Shown here piece after piece: positions 1 to 8,860 of a stretch of 64,000 nucleotides of DNA. The translations under genes were made by a program, and so were the position numbers. Within the stretch, counting starts at the first letter, position 1, and each line of letters starts with the position of its first letter. Source of the stretch: Weissella thailandensis (GTDB taxonomy: Bacteria; Bacillota; Bacilli; Lactobacillales; Lactobacillaceae). The notes under the pieces are model-generated. The model was not told the DNA's origin, did not search any database, and saw nothing but the letters and a program-made list of their open reading frames with translations. The DNA is taken from NCBI RefSeq assembly GCF_005405465.1, contig NZ_BJEC01000005.1, forward strand, positions 56,490-120,489. The letters are read 5' to 3'.

Positions 1-63
1 TATTTGGCAACAGCAGTCATTTGGCTGATCAATGTTAGTTGGGACTTAATTCGTTTATTTTAA
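1..63 (+). CDS. C-terminal end of a membrane protein (partial)
   Basis: Reading frame 1 is open from the window edge for 20 codons and stops at TAA 61-63. The visible residues are strongly hydrophobic (YLATAVIWLINVSWDLIRLF), as expected of a final transmembrane helix. The gene that follows has its Shine-Dalgarno 8 bases after this stop, so the two are probably co-transcribed. The family cannot be told from so short a tail. Confidence 0.55.
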   Translation, partial: YLATAVIWLINVSWDLIRLF

Positions 64-86
64 GTTGACAAAGAGGGGTGGAAAAT

Positions 87-1265
87 ATGATTTCAATACC
101 ATTATCAGAAGAACTAACAGTATCCGCAGATAAACTGTTGCAACAACATCTATTGATTGTGGGTGCGACTGGCAGTGGTAAATCGACAAGTGCCATGACG
201 ATTTTGCATGGTTTGATGGCTCAAAATCAAACAACCATGATTATTGATCCAACTGGTGAATATACACACCTACCAAATGCCGTTGTTGCCAAGTTAGGCT
301 ACAATGCTTACATTGATTATGAGAAGTTAACTGGTCAGGATTTGGACTTACTGTTTGGGGTGGATGATCCTGAAATACAGGAAAAACTATCAGATGCACT
401 CGACAGTTTAAAAATTCAAAAAAATATTGTGAAACAACCAGGGGTCTATACGAAAATTAATCGTACGTGGGATGATTTTGAAAAGGATATGCACCAACTG
501 TATCACTACCCACAACCAGTTGACCTAGGCTTGTTGCCAGAACAACTTCGGCAAGAATATGCTGTGCCAGTTGATAACTTTGACGTCATTGGTCAGAAGA
601 TTGATGAGAGTGGCTTTGCAAAATGTCTGCCATTAATTCGACGCATTAAGCGTTTGACTAGCCAGCAGCGTTTTCAGCAGCTCTACCATATGCCTGTACC
701 GGAAGATGAACCAGCGCCAGCCAATATGCAAACGGATGTCATGTATTTATTGCGATTGTTTGCTGGTCATCGCAGTGATCATAAGATTTTGGTGATTGAT
801 TGCTCATTATTTGCGGATAATTTGGCGATGGGAAAAGTCATTGTTTCATTACTAACGACGGCCTTGTTACGTGAAAAACAGCAACTAAAACATAGTGTCC
901 CAGTTACTTTGTTGATTGATGAAGCCCATCGTTATGTGATGGCTGAAAATTTGACAACTAATGGTATTTTTAGAATTGCTCGTGAAGGTCGCAAGTCGGG
1001 TTTGTTTTTAATGCTAACAACGCAAAGTCCACTTGATTTACCAGCGTCGCTATTAGGTCAGTTCGGTCATTACTTGGTACATCAATTAAATACGAGTAGT
1101 GAACTGGCACAGTTGCCGGTATTACAAGATTATAGTCAACAAATTGCCCACCAGAATGTTGGTCAGGCATTGTTGGCAGGAAATAATTTTGTACCACCAA
1201 AGGCGATTGATATGCTGTTTATTTCTGAAATGAATCATCAGACAACGACACCACAATTTTTTTAA
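87..1265 (+). CDS. HerA/DUF87-like P-loop ATPase
   Basis: A 392-residue ATP-binding protein of the HerA/FtsK-like helicase superfamily. Walker A (GATGSGKST) is at residues 26-34 and Walker B (TLLIDEAH) near residue 275, followed by an arginine-rich ARE-GRKSGLFLMLTTQSP stretch typical of the sensor/arginine-finger region of HerA ATPases. I chose ATG 87 rather than GTG 78 because the GTG lies inside the Shine-Dalgarno (AAGAGGGG, 71-78), which is 8 bases from the ATG. HerA relatives translocate DNA, often with a nuclease partner; no nuclease gene is adjacent here, so the role in this cell is open. A bidirectional terminator follows. Confidence 0.75.
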   Translation: MISIPLSEELTVSADKLLQQHLLIVGATGSGKSTSAMTILHGLMAQNQTTMIIDPTGEYTHLPNAVVAKLGYNAYIDYEKLTGQDLDLLFGVDDPEIQEKLSDALDSLKIQKNIVKQPGVYTKINRTWDDFEKDMHQLYHYPQPVDLGLLPEQLRQEYAVPVDNFDVIGQKIDESGFAKCLPLIRRIKRLTSQQRFQQLYHMPVPEDEPAPANMQTDVMYLLRLFAGHRSDHKILVIDCSLFADNLAMGKVIVSLLTTALLREKQQLKHSVPVTLLIDEAHRYVMAENLTTNGIFRIAREGRKSGLFLMLTTQSPLDLPASLLGQFGHYLVHQLNTSSELAQLPVLQDYSQQIAHQNVGQALLAGNNFVPPKAIDMLFISEMNHQTTTPQFF

Positions 1266-1274
1266 TAACAAAAA

Positions 1275-1313
1275 GAACGTGCGAGAGAAGACTAAGGCTT
1301 TTTTCGCACGTTC
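1275..1313. terminator. Bidirectional terminator between convergent genes
   Basis: GAACGTGCGA (1275-1284) pairs with TCGCACGTTC (1304-1313). An A-rich stretch precedes it and T-rich sequence follows, so it can serve both the HerA-like gene and the leftward small membrane gene. Confidence 0.8.
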
Positions 1314-1321
1314 CTTTGTTA

Positions 1322-1612
1322 TTATTTTTCTGTCGGTTCTGGAATAAACGTATCAACAGCTGACCAGAAAGTGACCAGTGAAAATACGATAACAAAGTGC
1401 CAGGCAATCGTTGTCCAGGCATTGCCATACACATTGGTATAAGTGTTGATGAATCGTTGTGCAAAAACAAGTGCGATAACTTCCTCAACCGCAATAACTA
1501 GCACTGTTAAAGCAGCTGCAGCAGCCAATACAGCACCAATCAATAACACGAGTGATGCAAGGTGTTGCGCAATCCAGCGTAAAGACCAAGCTTTGGCAGC
1601 TTTGTGATTCAT
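1322..1612 (-). CDS. Small integral membrane protein, unknown function
   Basis: A 96-residue protein with two predicted membrane helices: about residues 17-52 (a long Leu/Ala/Val stretch) and about 66-84. The two are joined by a short loop rich in Asn, Thr and Tyr. The start is preceded by GGAGG about 10 bases upstream on the minus strand. I recognise no family motif. It stands alone, convergent with the HerA-like gene and divergent from uvrA, about 200 bases from the uvrA start. Confidence 0.6.
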   Translation of the reverse strand: MNHKAAKAWSLRWIAQHLASLVLLIGAVLAAAAALTVLVIAVEEVIALVFAQRFINTYTNVYGNAWTTIAWHFVIVFSLVTFWSAVDTFIPEPTEK

Positions 1613-1766
1613 GAGTTGACAACCTCCAATAGTTAAATACTATGCTCCATTATACGTGAAATTAGATTAGGTGACCAAAAAAAGGTAAAAAATAAGCTGA
1701 ATTATAAGATAAATCTTGTTAAAATTAATGTTCTGTTATTCCGTTAAGTTTTAACTAACGATATGG

Positions 1767-1800
1767 TTGTCAAAAGGGTTATAATACAATTAGCATAATT
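1767..1800 (+). promoter_or_regulatory. Probable uvrA promoter region
   Basis: TTGTCA (1767-1772) is followed by several AT-rich -10 candidates: TATAAT at 1780, TACAAT at 1785 and CATAAT at 1794. None is at the ideal distance from the -35, so the exact promoter is uncertain. No Gram-positive LexA box (GAAC-N4-GTTC type) was found here. Confidence 0.35.
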
Positions 1801-1820
1801 GAGATTAAAGGAGACGTTTT

Positions 1821-4700
1821 ATGGTCAATGATTGGATAAAAATTCATGGCGCGCGCGCTCACAATTTAAAGAACGTAGATGTAGACATTCCGAGAGACAA
1901 GTTTATTGTCATGACCGGGCTATCAGGTTCTGGGAAGAGCTCACTAGCATTCGATACATTATACGCCGAGGGACAAAGACGGTATGTTGAAAGTTTATCA
2001 GCATATGCTCGTCAATTTTTAGGGCAAATGGATAAACCAGATGTTGATGCCATCGATGGTTTGAGTCCTGCCATTTCCATTGATCAAAAGACGACTTCCA
2101 AGAATCCGCGGTCAACGGTGGGGACGGTTACAGAAATTAATGATTACTATCGTCTGTTGTTTGCCCGTGTTGGTCAGCCGGATTCTGCTGCAGATGGTAC
2201 GATTGTTAAAAAGTCTATTGATCAAATGTTGAATGATCTATCAGAACGTTTGCCTGAAGGTAGTCGATTGCAAATTCTGGCACCAATTATTCGCCATAAA
2301 CGTGGCTCACATGCAACAGCATTTGAGCGAATTCAAAAAGAAGGTTTTGTTCGTTTCATTGTTGATGGTGCGATGCATGAGGTTACTGATGATATTGAAC
2401 TAAACAAAAATAAATATCATGATATTGCTATTGTTGTTGATCGCATTATCTTACGTGATAGTTCGCGGGCACGTCTCTTTGAGTCTTTTGAATCTGCCAT
2501 GCGCTTGGCGGAAGGACTGGTGACAGTCGACGTCGTGAGAGGCGAAGAGCAACAATTAACTTATTCAGATCACTATACTGGTCCGCTAAAAAATTTTGCA
2601 GTTGGTAAGCTTGAACCCCAACTGTTTTCATTCAATGCGCCACTTGGTGCTTGTCCAGTCTGTGGTGGGTTAGGAATCACATTAGAGGTGGATATTGATC
2701 GTGTCGTGCCGGACCAAAGTAAAACATTAGCGGAAGGTGCTATCGACGCTTGGAATCCGATTTCATCGTCATATTATCCAGAGATGTTACGACAGTTCAC
2801 AGAGTCAGTCGATATTCCGATGGATGTTCCTTTTGAAGAACTAACAGATGAGCAACGTGAAACTATCCTATATGGTTCTGGGGATAAGACCTTCCATTTC
2901 CACTATGAAAATGATTTTGGTGGTGTACGTGATGTTGATGTTGTCTTTGAAGGTGTTATGAACAATATCAATCGTCGTTATCAAGAATCAAATTCTGACT
3001 TTACTCGTGAACAAATGCGTAGTTATATGGATGAGTTAACTTGCCAAGCTTGTCATGGTTACCGTTTAAATGAAGGGGCCTTGTCCGTTAAAGTTGGTGG
3101 CCAAAATATTGGTCAGATTTCTGAACAATCAATTGACCATGAATTGACATTTTTTGAACAACTCTCATTTGGTCAACAAGATCAAGAAGTTGCCGCACCG
3201 ATAGTTAAAGAGATTAAAGATCGGCTACGTTTCTTGAAAAATGTCGGCTTAGAGTATTTGACTCTATCACGTTCGGCAAGAACGTTATCTGGTGGTGAAG
3301 CGCAGCGAATTCGTTTGGCAACTCAGATTGGTTCAAATCTGTCTGGGGTCATGTATGTGTTAGATGAACCATCGATTGGGCTACACCAACGTGATAATGA
3401 CCGTTTGATTCATTCTTTGCAGCAAATGCGTGATTTAGGGAACACGTTGATTGTTGTCGAACACGATGAAGATACGATGCGGGCAGCTGATTACATTATT
3501 GATGTTGGACCAGGCGCTGGTGAACATGGTGGTGAAATCATGGCCACAGGTACCCCAGCTGAAATTGAGGGAAATGCACAATCACTAACCGGACAATATC
3601 TTGCGGGTAAAAAATTTATTCCCGTTCCTGATACTCGTCGTAAAGGTAATGGTCAAAAAATAACAGTTTCAGGGGCCGCAGAAAACAATCTAAAGAATAT
3701 CAAAGTTGATTTTCCCCTCGGTAAATTTACCGTGGTGACTGGTGTTTCAGGATCAGGTAAGTCAACGTTAGTTAATACAATTCTTAAACGTGCTCTGAAA
3801 ATGGAGCTCAATCACAATTCTGAAAAACCAGGCAAGTATCGCCGTATAACGGGTTATGAAAATATTGATAAGATTGTTGATATTGACCAAAGCCCAATTG
3901 GCCGGACACCACGTTCAAACCCAGCCACTTATACGGGTGTCTTTGACGATATTCGGGCGCTGTTTGCTCAGACTAATGAAGCAAAAATGCGTGGTTACAA
4001 GAAGGGGCGCTTCTCGTTCAATACTAAGGGTGGCCGTTGTGAAGCATGTAAAGGTGATGGGGTCATTAAGATTGAAATGAACTTTTTGCCTGATGTGTAC
4101 GTCACTTGTGAAGTGTGTGGTGGTACACGTTATAATTCGGAAACCCTTGAAGTTACTTATCGTGGTTTGACCATTGCCGATGTCTTAAATCTCACTGCTG
4201 AACAAGCGGTTGATTTTTTCGCAGCAATTCCAAAGATTCGTCGTAAGTTACAAACGATGGTCGATGTTGGTTTAGGGTATGTGAAGTTAGGACAATCAGC
4301 GACGACTTTGTCAGGTGGTGAAGCCCAACGAATGAAGTTAGCTTCTGAATTACAACGTCGTTCAACTGGTAAAACATTTTATATCCTAGATGAGCCAACG
4401 ACTGGGTTACATGTTGCTGATATTTCAAGACTGTTGGAGGTCTTGCAGCGATTGGTTGATGGTGGTAATTCTGTCTTGATTATTGAACACAATCTGGACG
4501 TTATCAAAACTGCTGACTGGTTAATCGATATGGGACCAGAAGGTGGTGAAGGTGGTGGTAACATCCTAGTAACTGGGACGCCCGAACAAATTGCTGCAAC
4601 GTCGGGTTCATATACGGGTCAATATTTAGGACCAATTATGGCACGAGATCGACAACGCGCCAATGATACAAAGTCGTGTAAGTTTGCAATTTTAAAGTAG
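1821..4700 (+). CDS. uvrA: Excinuclease ABC subunit UvrA
   Basis: A 959-residue damage-recognition ATPase of nucleotide excision repair, acting with UvrB and UvrC on DNA. The two ABC modules are clear. Walker A GLSGSGKSS is near residue 33 and GVSGSGKST near 643. The signatures LSGGEAQRIRLA and LSGGEAQRMKLA are each followed by Walker B LDEPSIGL or LDEPTTGL. Zinc-finger cysteine pairs are present (CPVCGG, CQACHG, CEACKG, CEVCGG). The length is normal. ATG 1821 follows TAAAGGAGA. In many Firmicutes uvrB lies directly upstream; here it does not, so uvrA is probably transcribed alone with the tiny gene behind it. Confidence 0.97.
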   Translation: MVNDWIKIHGARAHNLKNVDVDIPRDKFIVMTGLSGSGKSSLAFDTLYAEGQRRYVESLSAYARQFLGQMDKPDVDAIDGLSPAISIDQKTTSKNPRSTVGTVTEINDYYRLLFARVGQPDSAADGTIVKKSIDQMLNDLSERLPEGSRLQILAPIIRHKRGSHATAFERIQKEGFVRFIVDGAMHEVTDDIELNKNKYHDIAIVVDRIILRDSSRARLFESFESAMRLAEGLVTVDVVRGEEQQLTYSDHYTGPLKNFAVGKLEPQLFSFNAPLGACPVCGGLGITLEVDIDRVVPDQSKTLAEGAIDAWNPISSSYYPEMLRQFTESVDIPMDVPFEELTDEQRETILYGSGDKTFHFHYENDFGGVRDVDVVFEGVMNNINRRYQESNSDFTREQMRSYMDELTCQACHGYRLNEGALSVKVGGQNIGQISEQSIDHELTFFEQLSFGQQDQEVAAPIVKEIKDRLRFLKNVGLEYLTLSRSARTLSGGEAQRIRLATQIGSNLSGVMYVLDEPSIGLHQRDNDRLIHSLQQMRDLGNTLIVVEHDEDTMRAADYIIDVGPGAGEHGGEIMATGTPAEIEGNAQSLTGQYLAGKKFIPVPDTRRKGNGQKITVSGAAENNLKNIKVDFPLGKFTVVTGVSGSGKSTLVNTILKRALKMELNHNSEKPGKYRRITGYENIDKIVDIDQSPIGRTPRSNPATYTGVFDDIRALFAQTNEAKMRGYKKGRFSFNTKGGRCEACKGDGVIKIEMNFLPDVYVTCEVCGGTRYNSETLEVTYRGLTIADVLNLTAEQAVDFFAAIPKIRRKLQTMVDVGLGYVKLGQSATTLSGGEAQRMKLASELQRRSTGKTFYILDEPTTGLHVADISRLLEVLQRLVDGGNSVLIIEHNLDVIKTADWLIDMGPEGGEGGGNILVTGTPEQIAATSGSYTGQYLGPIMARDRQRANDTKSCKFAILK

Positions 4701-4755
4701 GTTGCGTATGCTTATATTTTGTAAGTTAATTTTGGCGTATTGAGAGGTAACGACC

Positions 4756-4875
4756 ATGGCAGAAAAATTAGATGTTGCATCAGCTCGACGTAAAATGAAG
4801 AGTCCTAATATTAAGACTCGCAAGCGTGCGTTGAAAGTTTTGCATGAGGCAAGTCACCAAACAACTAAAAAGTAA
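4756..4875 (+). CDS. 39-residue basic protein, putative metal homeostasis protein family
   Basis: Too short for most gene finders. It begins MAEKLDVASARRKMKSPNIK and is very rich in Arg and Lys, with ATG 4756, GAGAGG upstream and a strong terminator right after the TAA. I recall near-identical 30-40-residue proteins (ASARRK-KSPNIKTRKRAL core) in lactobacilli annotated as putative metal homeostasis protein; that name rests on my memory and is not proven by this sequence. It follows uvrA by 55 bases and may be read through from it. Confidence 0.65.
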   Translation: MAEKLDVASARRKMKSPNIKTRKRALKVLHEASHQTTKK

Positions 4876-4886
4876 ATATATTAGCA

Positions 4887-4917
4887 GGCTGGAACAAAAA
4901 AATGTTCCAGCCTTTTT
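4887..4917 (+). terminator. Rho-independent terminator
   Basis: GGCTGGAACA (4887-4896) and TGTTCCAGCC (4903-4912) form a perfect 10-bp stem with a 6-base loop, followed by TTTTT. It ends the uvrA / small-protein unit. Confidence 0.9.
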
Positions 4918-4979
4918 GCTAAAAGTGGTATGAGCATGGGGGCATACTGGATTTTATAACATTCGCTTTTTTATTCATG

Positions 4980-5012
4980 AGATACCCGGGTGTATCTTAA
5001 AGATGATACAAT
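4980..5012 (+). promoter_or_regulatory. Palindrome and -10 element before rapZ
   Basis: AGATAC-CCGGGT-GTATCT (4980-4997) is an inverted repeat whose centre is itself palindromic. It covers the -35 position of a promoter whose -10 is TACAAT (5007-5012). This looks like an operator, but I know of no named regulator with this site. Confidence 0.4.
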
Positions 5013-5043
5013 GGATAAGACAAATTAAGAGGAGGGCAGCCAG

Positions 5044-5937
5044 ATGAGCAAAAAAGAATTAATTATTGTCACTGGTATGAGTGGCACTGGTAAAACGGTT
5101 GCCATTCAGGCATTTGAAGACCTTGGGTATTTCACAGTGCAGAATTTACCACCTGCCATGTTACCTAAGTTTTGGCAAATGATTTCAGATGAAGACACGA
5201 TTCAACGTGCAGCGGTTATGATTGATCTACGTTCACAAAGCTTTTTTGAGGACTTGGATCATGAAGTGCGCCGATTAAGAAAAAATAGTTATGATAAGTA
5301 CGATATGAAGATTGTCTACATTGATGCTTCTGATGGTGAACTAGTCGCTCGTTATAAAGAAACACGCCGTTCACATCCTTTAGCTGGTGAAGGTGGTACT
5401 TTATATGGTATTCAATTAGAAAGAGAACAACTAGCCGGCATTCGTGACTTAGCAAGTGAAATTATCCATACGGATGATTATGCACCAAGACAATTGCGAA
5501 ATTATATTCAAGCACATTTTGGTTCGGAAAAAGACCAAGCGGGTACGTTTGCGATTCAAGTAATGAGTTTTGGTTTTAAGTACGGTATTGCGGTGGATGC
5601 TGATTTGGTATTCGATGTTCGTTTCTTACCTAACCCATATTACAAGGAAGATTTACGCCAACTAACCGGGCTGGATGAATCTGTGGCTAACTATGTTTGG
5701 CAAACAGATGATGCAAATGAGTTCTATCAACGGGTTAGTGAGCAAATTAAATGGTTATTACCAAAGTATAAAGCTGAGGGCAAAAGTACCTTGACGATTG
5801 CTTTTGGTTGTACAGGTGGTCAACATCGTTCGGTTGCGTTTGCCCATCGTTTACATAATGACTTATCCGAAGACTGGGTGGTCAATGAGAGTCATCGTGA
5901 TATTGAACGCCGAAAGGAGAGCACTAATCGGTCATGA
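5044..5937 (+). CDS. rapZ: RNase adapter / nucleotide-binding protein RapZ (YvcJ)
   Basis: A 297-residue P-loop protein with Walker A GMSGTGKT near residue 11. It has the conserved C-terminal RapZ region: FGFKYG, DVRFLPNPYY and, near the end, FGCTGGQHRSV. In enterobacteria RapZ senses GlcN6P and steers RNase E; the Bacillus homologue YvcJ binds GTP. The ATG at 5044 follows AGGAGGG. Its stop overlaps the next start (ATGA), and the order rapZ-yvcK-whiA is the standard Firmicutes arrangement, so the three form an operon. Confidence 0.95.
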   Translation: MSKKELIIVTGMSGTGKTVAIQAFEDLGYFTVQNLPPAMLPKFWQMISDEDTIQRAAVMIDLRSQSFFEDLDHEVRRLRKNSYDKYDMKIVYIDASDGELVARYKETRRSHPLAGEGGTLYGIQLEREQLAGIRDLASEIIHTDDYAPRQLRNYIQAHFGSEKDQAGTFAIQVMSFGFKYGIAVDADLVFDVRFLPNPYYKEDLRQLTGLDESVANYVWQTDDANEFYQRVSEQIKWLLPKYKAEGKSTLTIAFGCTGGQHRSVAFAHRLHNDLSEDWVVNESHRDIERRKESTNRS

Positions 5938-6929
5938 CAGAAAAATATACAGTTAAGCGTGTACCGAAAATAGTTGTGATTGGTGGTGGCTCTGGTCAAC
6001 CCGTCGTGTTAAATGGCTTAAAAAAATATGAAAACGATTTAACAGCAATTATTACGGTCGCTGATGATGGGGGTTCTTCGGGAACACTACGCCATTATCT
6101 AAAAATGGTACCACCTGGAGATATTCGTAATGTGGTGGCAACATTATCGGAGTTACCAACTAGTTTGTTGGATATTTTCCAGTATCGTTTTAAACCCGAA
6201 GATGATATGCTTGCCCATCATTCTTTAGGAAATTTGATTATTGCGGCAATGGCAGAAAAAGAACATGATATTTTTGATGGGATACAACTACTAACAAAAA
6301 TTATGCAAGTTCGTGGCCATGTGTATCCGGTGGCAAATGAACCACTGGTATTGCATGCAAGTTTCTCGGATGGGACAGAATTAGAGGGCGAAGCTGAGAT
6401 CACGGCTGCTCATAAAGCTATTGATCATATCTGGGTCACTGCGCAAGAACAACCGGCTACGCATGTTGTGCAGTCACCTAGCCAAGTTATCAACGCCATT
6501 TTAGAAGCAGATGTGGTTGTGCTTGGTCCAGGTAGCTTGTTTACGAGTGTTCTACCTAATTTAATGGTGCCCAATGTAGCAGAGGCATTACGTTCAACCC
6601 GTGCTAAGGTCGTGTATATTGCTAATATCATGACCCAAAAAGGGGAAACAGACAATTTTACGGATGCAGATCATGTGAATGCAATCAATAAGCATGTTGG
6701 TGAGCGAATCGTAGATGCTGTGATTATGAACACTGGTAAGGTGCCTGACGATTATATTGATTGGCAACGTTGGAATGAAATTTCATATCAAGTACATTCA
6801 GATCCAGAGTCTGTGCAAGAATTAGGAGCTGAACCGGTTTTGGGCGACCTATTAGCTTTACGAGATGAAGGTGCGTTCCATGATGGGGATGCCGTCGCAC
6901 AACTAATTATGCAATTGGCGACAAATTAA
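5934..6929 (+). CDS. yvcK: YvcK/GlmR, gluconeogenesis and cell-wall precursor factor
   Basis: A 331-residue protein of the CofD-like UPF0052 family. It has an N-terminal glycine-rich nucleotide-binding loop (VVIGGGSGQPVVL, residues ~12-24), then VADDGGSSGTLR and PPGDIRN, and the later signatures LGNLI and VVLGPGSLFTSVLPN. In Bacillus it binds UDP-GlcNAc and stimulates GlmS, which is needed on gluconeogenic carbon. The start codon overlaps the rapZ stop by four bases, implying translational coupling. Confidence 0.93.
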   Translation: MTEKYTVKRVPKIVVIGGGSGQPVVLNGLKKYENDLTAIITVADDGGSSGTLRHYLKMVPPGDIRNVVATLSELPTSLLDIFQYRFKPEDDMLAHHSLGNLIIAAMAEKEHDIFDGIQLLTKIMQVRGHVYPVANEPLVLHASFSDGTELEGEAEITAAHKAIDHIWVTAQEQPATHVVQSPSQVINAILEADVVVLGPGSLFTSVLPNLMVPNVAEALRSTRAKVVYIANIMTQKGETDNFTDADHVNAINKHVGERIVDAVIMNTGKVPDDYIDWQRWNEISYQVHSDPESVQELGAEPVLGDLLALRDEGAFHDGDAVAQLIMQLATN

Positions 6930-6959
6930 TTGAAATAAATATAGTGGGAGGTGGCACTA

Positions 6960-7931
6960 ATGTCATTTGCGAGTGATGTTAAAAAAGAATTAACCACCTT
7001 AGAAATTATTAATCCAGATAATGCGAAGGCTGAATTATCTGCTTTGTTACGAATGAATGGCTCATTGGGATTGAAAAATCAGCATTTCACCCTTAATGTG
7101 CAAACCGAAAATGCGGCAACGGCACGACGGATTTTGGGGTTATTGCAAAAATTCTATCGTTTGCCATCAGAAATTTCTGTTCGTCGTCAAATGAAATTGA
7201 AGAAAAATAATTTGTATGTCGTTCGTATTACGAAAGGTGTTAACGAATTACTTGATGATTTGCATATCTTTGAAGGATTCGAATTACTACCGACTGTTCC
7301 TGATGAGTGGCTAGAGCCAGAAGGCAAAGCACGTTCTTATTTACGTGGGGCTTTTTTGGCTGCTGGTTCGGTGAATAATCCGGAAACTAGTCGTTATCAT
7401 TTAGAGATATATTCCTTATATGAAGAACAAGCTACGCAATTATCAAATCTAATGAACCGATTTGATTTGAATGCTAAAGTGGTTGAACGCCGTTCAGGAT
7501 TCATCGTGTACTTGAAGGAAGCTGAAAAAATTGGTGACATGATGAAAGTTATCGGTGCAACAAATGCAATGTTTCGGATGGAAGATGTACGCATTATTCG
7601 TGATATGCGTAATTCCGTTAATCGGCTGGTCAATGCTGAAAATGCGAATTTAGATAAGACCGTTAATGCGAGCCAAAAACAAATCGATGATATTTTGTTT
7701 TTAGACGAAGAAATTGGTTTGGGACGCTTTCCAGAAAAATTACGTGAAATTGCTGAAGTTCGCTTAGCACATCGTGAAGATCCGTTGTCAGCACTCGGAA
7801 AGTATGTGCCATCAGGTGAAATTTCGAAATCCGGTGTTAATCATCGTTTACGAAAATTAACAAAAATGGCTGATGAAATCAGAGACACAGGACAAATCCC
7901 AAAAGAGCTGCAACGAGGAAATGATAATTAG
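6960..7931 (+). CDS. whiA: DNA-binding protein WhiA
   Basis: A 323-residue protein with the WhiA layout: an N-terminal LAGLIDADG-derived pair of domains (residues ~10-200) and a C-terminal helix-turn-helix ([33 protein letters not shown] region, ~280-310). In Bacillus it binds DNA and influences cell division and chromosome segregation. I placed the start at ATG 6960, 6 bases after GGGAGGTGG; the in-frame GTG at 6951 is part of that Shine-Dalgarno. Last gene of the rapZ operon; a new promoter follows for clpP. Confidence 0.94.
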   Translation: MSFASDVKKELTTLEIINPDNAKAELSALLRMNGSLGLKNQHFTLNVQTENAATARRILGLLQKFYRLPSEISVRRQMKLKKNNLYVVRITKGVNELLDDLHIFEGFELLPTVPDEWLEPEGKARSYLRGAFLAAGSVNNPETSRYHLEIYSLYEEQATQLSNLMNRFDLNAKVVERRSGFIVYLKEAEKIGDMMKVIGATNAMFRMEDVRIIRDMRNSVNRLVNAENANLDKTVNASQKQIDDILFLDEEIGLGRFPEKLREIAEVRLAHREDPLSALGKYVPSGEISKSGVNHRLRKLTKMADEIRDTGQIPKELQRGNDN

Positions 7932-7941
7932 TTAAATAGGG

Positions 7942-7970
7942 TTTGACCATTCTTGACGAAATGATAAAAT
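7942..7970 (+). promoter_or_regulatory. clpP promoter with CtsR-type operator
   Basis: On the minus strand, 7958-7942 reads CGTCAAG-AAT-GGTCAAA, matching the CtsR consensus of two RGTCAAA heptads three bases apart (12 of 14 heptad bases). It overlaps TTGACC (7943-7948), which stands 16 bases before TAAAAT (7965-7970). Heat-shock control of clpP by CtsR is the rule in Firmicutes. Confidence 0.75.
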
Positions 7971-8012
7971 GATAATATGTTCTTGATTTTGAACACTAGG
8001 AGGAAATAAAAA

Positions 8013-8606
8013 ATGACACCAATTCCATATGTTATTGAACAATCATCACATGGTGAGCGTTCATATGATATTTTTTCACGTTTATTAATTGACCGTATAA
8101 TTATGGTTAACGGTGAAATTGAATCGCAAATGGCAACAGCAATTATTGCACAGTTGCTATTCTTAGATGCCCAAGATCCAGACAAGGACATTTATATGTA
8201 CATTAACTCTCCAGGTGGAGAGGTTAATGCTGGTATGGCTATTTATGACACGATGAATTTCATTAGTGCTGACGTTCAAACAATTACAATTGGACTGGCA
8301 GCATCAATGGCATCTGTCTTAGCATCTTCAGGTGCTAAGGGTAAGCGATTCATTTTGCCTAATTCACAGTTCATGATTCACCAACCATCAGGTGGTGCTC
8401 AAGGACAACAAACTGAAATTGCCATTGCTGCCAAAGAAATTTTGAAGACTCGTAAGAAGTTGAACCAAATTTTGGCAGACAATACTGGTCGACCATTTGA
8501 AGAAGTTGAAAAGGATACTGAGCGTGATCACTGGCTAGATGCTGAAGAGTCACTTGAGTATGGCTTGATTGATAAGATTATGACTAGCGCTAAGGACAAG
8601 TCATAA
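8013..8606 (+). CDS. clpP: ATP-dependent Clp protease proteolytic subunit ClpP
   Basis: A 197-residue serine peptidase that forms the tetradecameric barrel served by ClpX, ClpC or ClpE. The catalytic triad is visible: Ser in [10 protein letters not shown] (~97), His in FMIHQPSGG (~122) and Asp in [10 protein letters not shown] (~171). AGGAGG precedes ATG 8013. It lies next to rapZ-yvcK-whiA as in Bacillus, and carries its own CtsR-type operator and a strong terminator, so it is monocistronic. Confidence 0.98.
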   Translation: MTPIPYVIEQSSHGERSYDIFSRLLIDRIIMVNGEIESQMATAIIAQLLFLDAQDPDKDIYMYINSPGGEVNAGMAIYDTMNFISADVQTITIGLAASMASVLASSGAKGKRFILPNSQFMIHQPSGGAQGQQTEIAIAAKEILKTRKKLNQILADNTGRPFEEVEKDTERDHWLDAEESLEYGLIDKIMTSAKDKS

Positions 8607-8641
8607 AAGTGGTTTTGTAATATAAAATTCGTTAATACTTG

Positions 8642-8687
8642 GTACCAATAGCTAATTTCATAAAATTAGTTATTGGTACTTTTTTTG
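8642..8687 (+). terminator. Rho-independent terminator after clpP
   Basis: A 17-bp stem (8642-8658 with 8663-8679, one G-T pair) with a short CATA loop and seven T residues. Confidence 0.92.
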
Positions 8688-8787
8688 TGGTTGTTTGTTA
8701 TAAGTATGATAGCAATCATTGTTAACGTATGATACGCTAGTTAGCGCGTTTCATTTCGCCGAATACATATGAAATAAGGAGCTTATT

Positions 8788-8823
8788 ATGACCAAAATAG
8801 CTGTAGTAGATGACCGAAATTGA
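8788..8823 (+). other. 11-codon ORF ahead of an MFS gene (leader peptide or gene remnant)
   Basis: AAGGAG stands 7 bases before ATG 8788, and the frame MTKIAVVDDRN ends at TGA 8821-8823, 37 bases before the MFS start. The residues resemble the first strand of a response-regulator receiver domain (M-K-I-x-VVDD), so it may be the stump of a lost gene; equally it could be a short leader peptide. The remaining 8688-8787 holds a GTATGATA repeat (8704, 8725 area) and no gene. Confidence 0.3.
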
Positions 8824-8860
8824 TTTACCCCAAACATTAAAAAAATGAGGTTTATTAATA

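Noticed and set aside
87..1612. HerA-based anti-phage defence system (HerA plus nuclease or Sir2 partner)
   Set aside because: No nuclease, Sir2 or DUF4297-type partner gene is adjacent; only a small membrane protein and uvrA follow.
3290..4330. Possible frameshift or gene split in uvrA
   Set aside because: Both ABC modules and all zinc fingers read through in one frame; no break.
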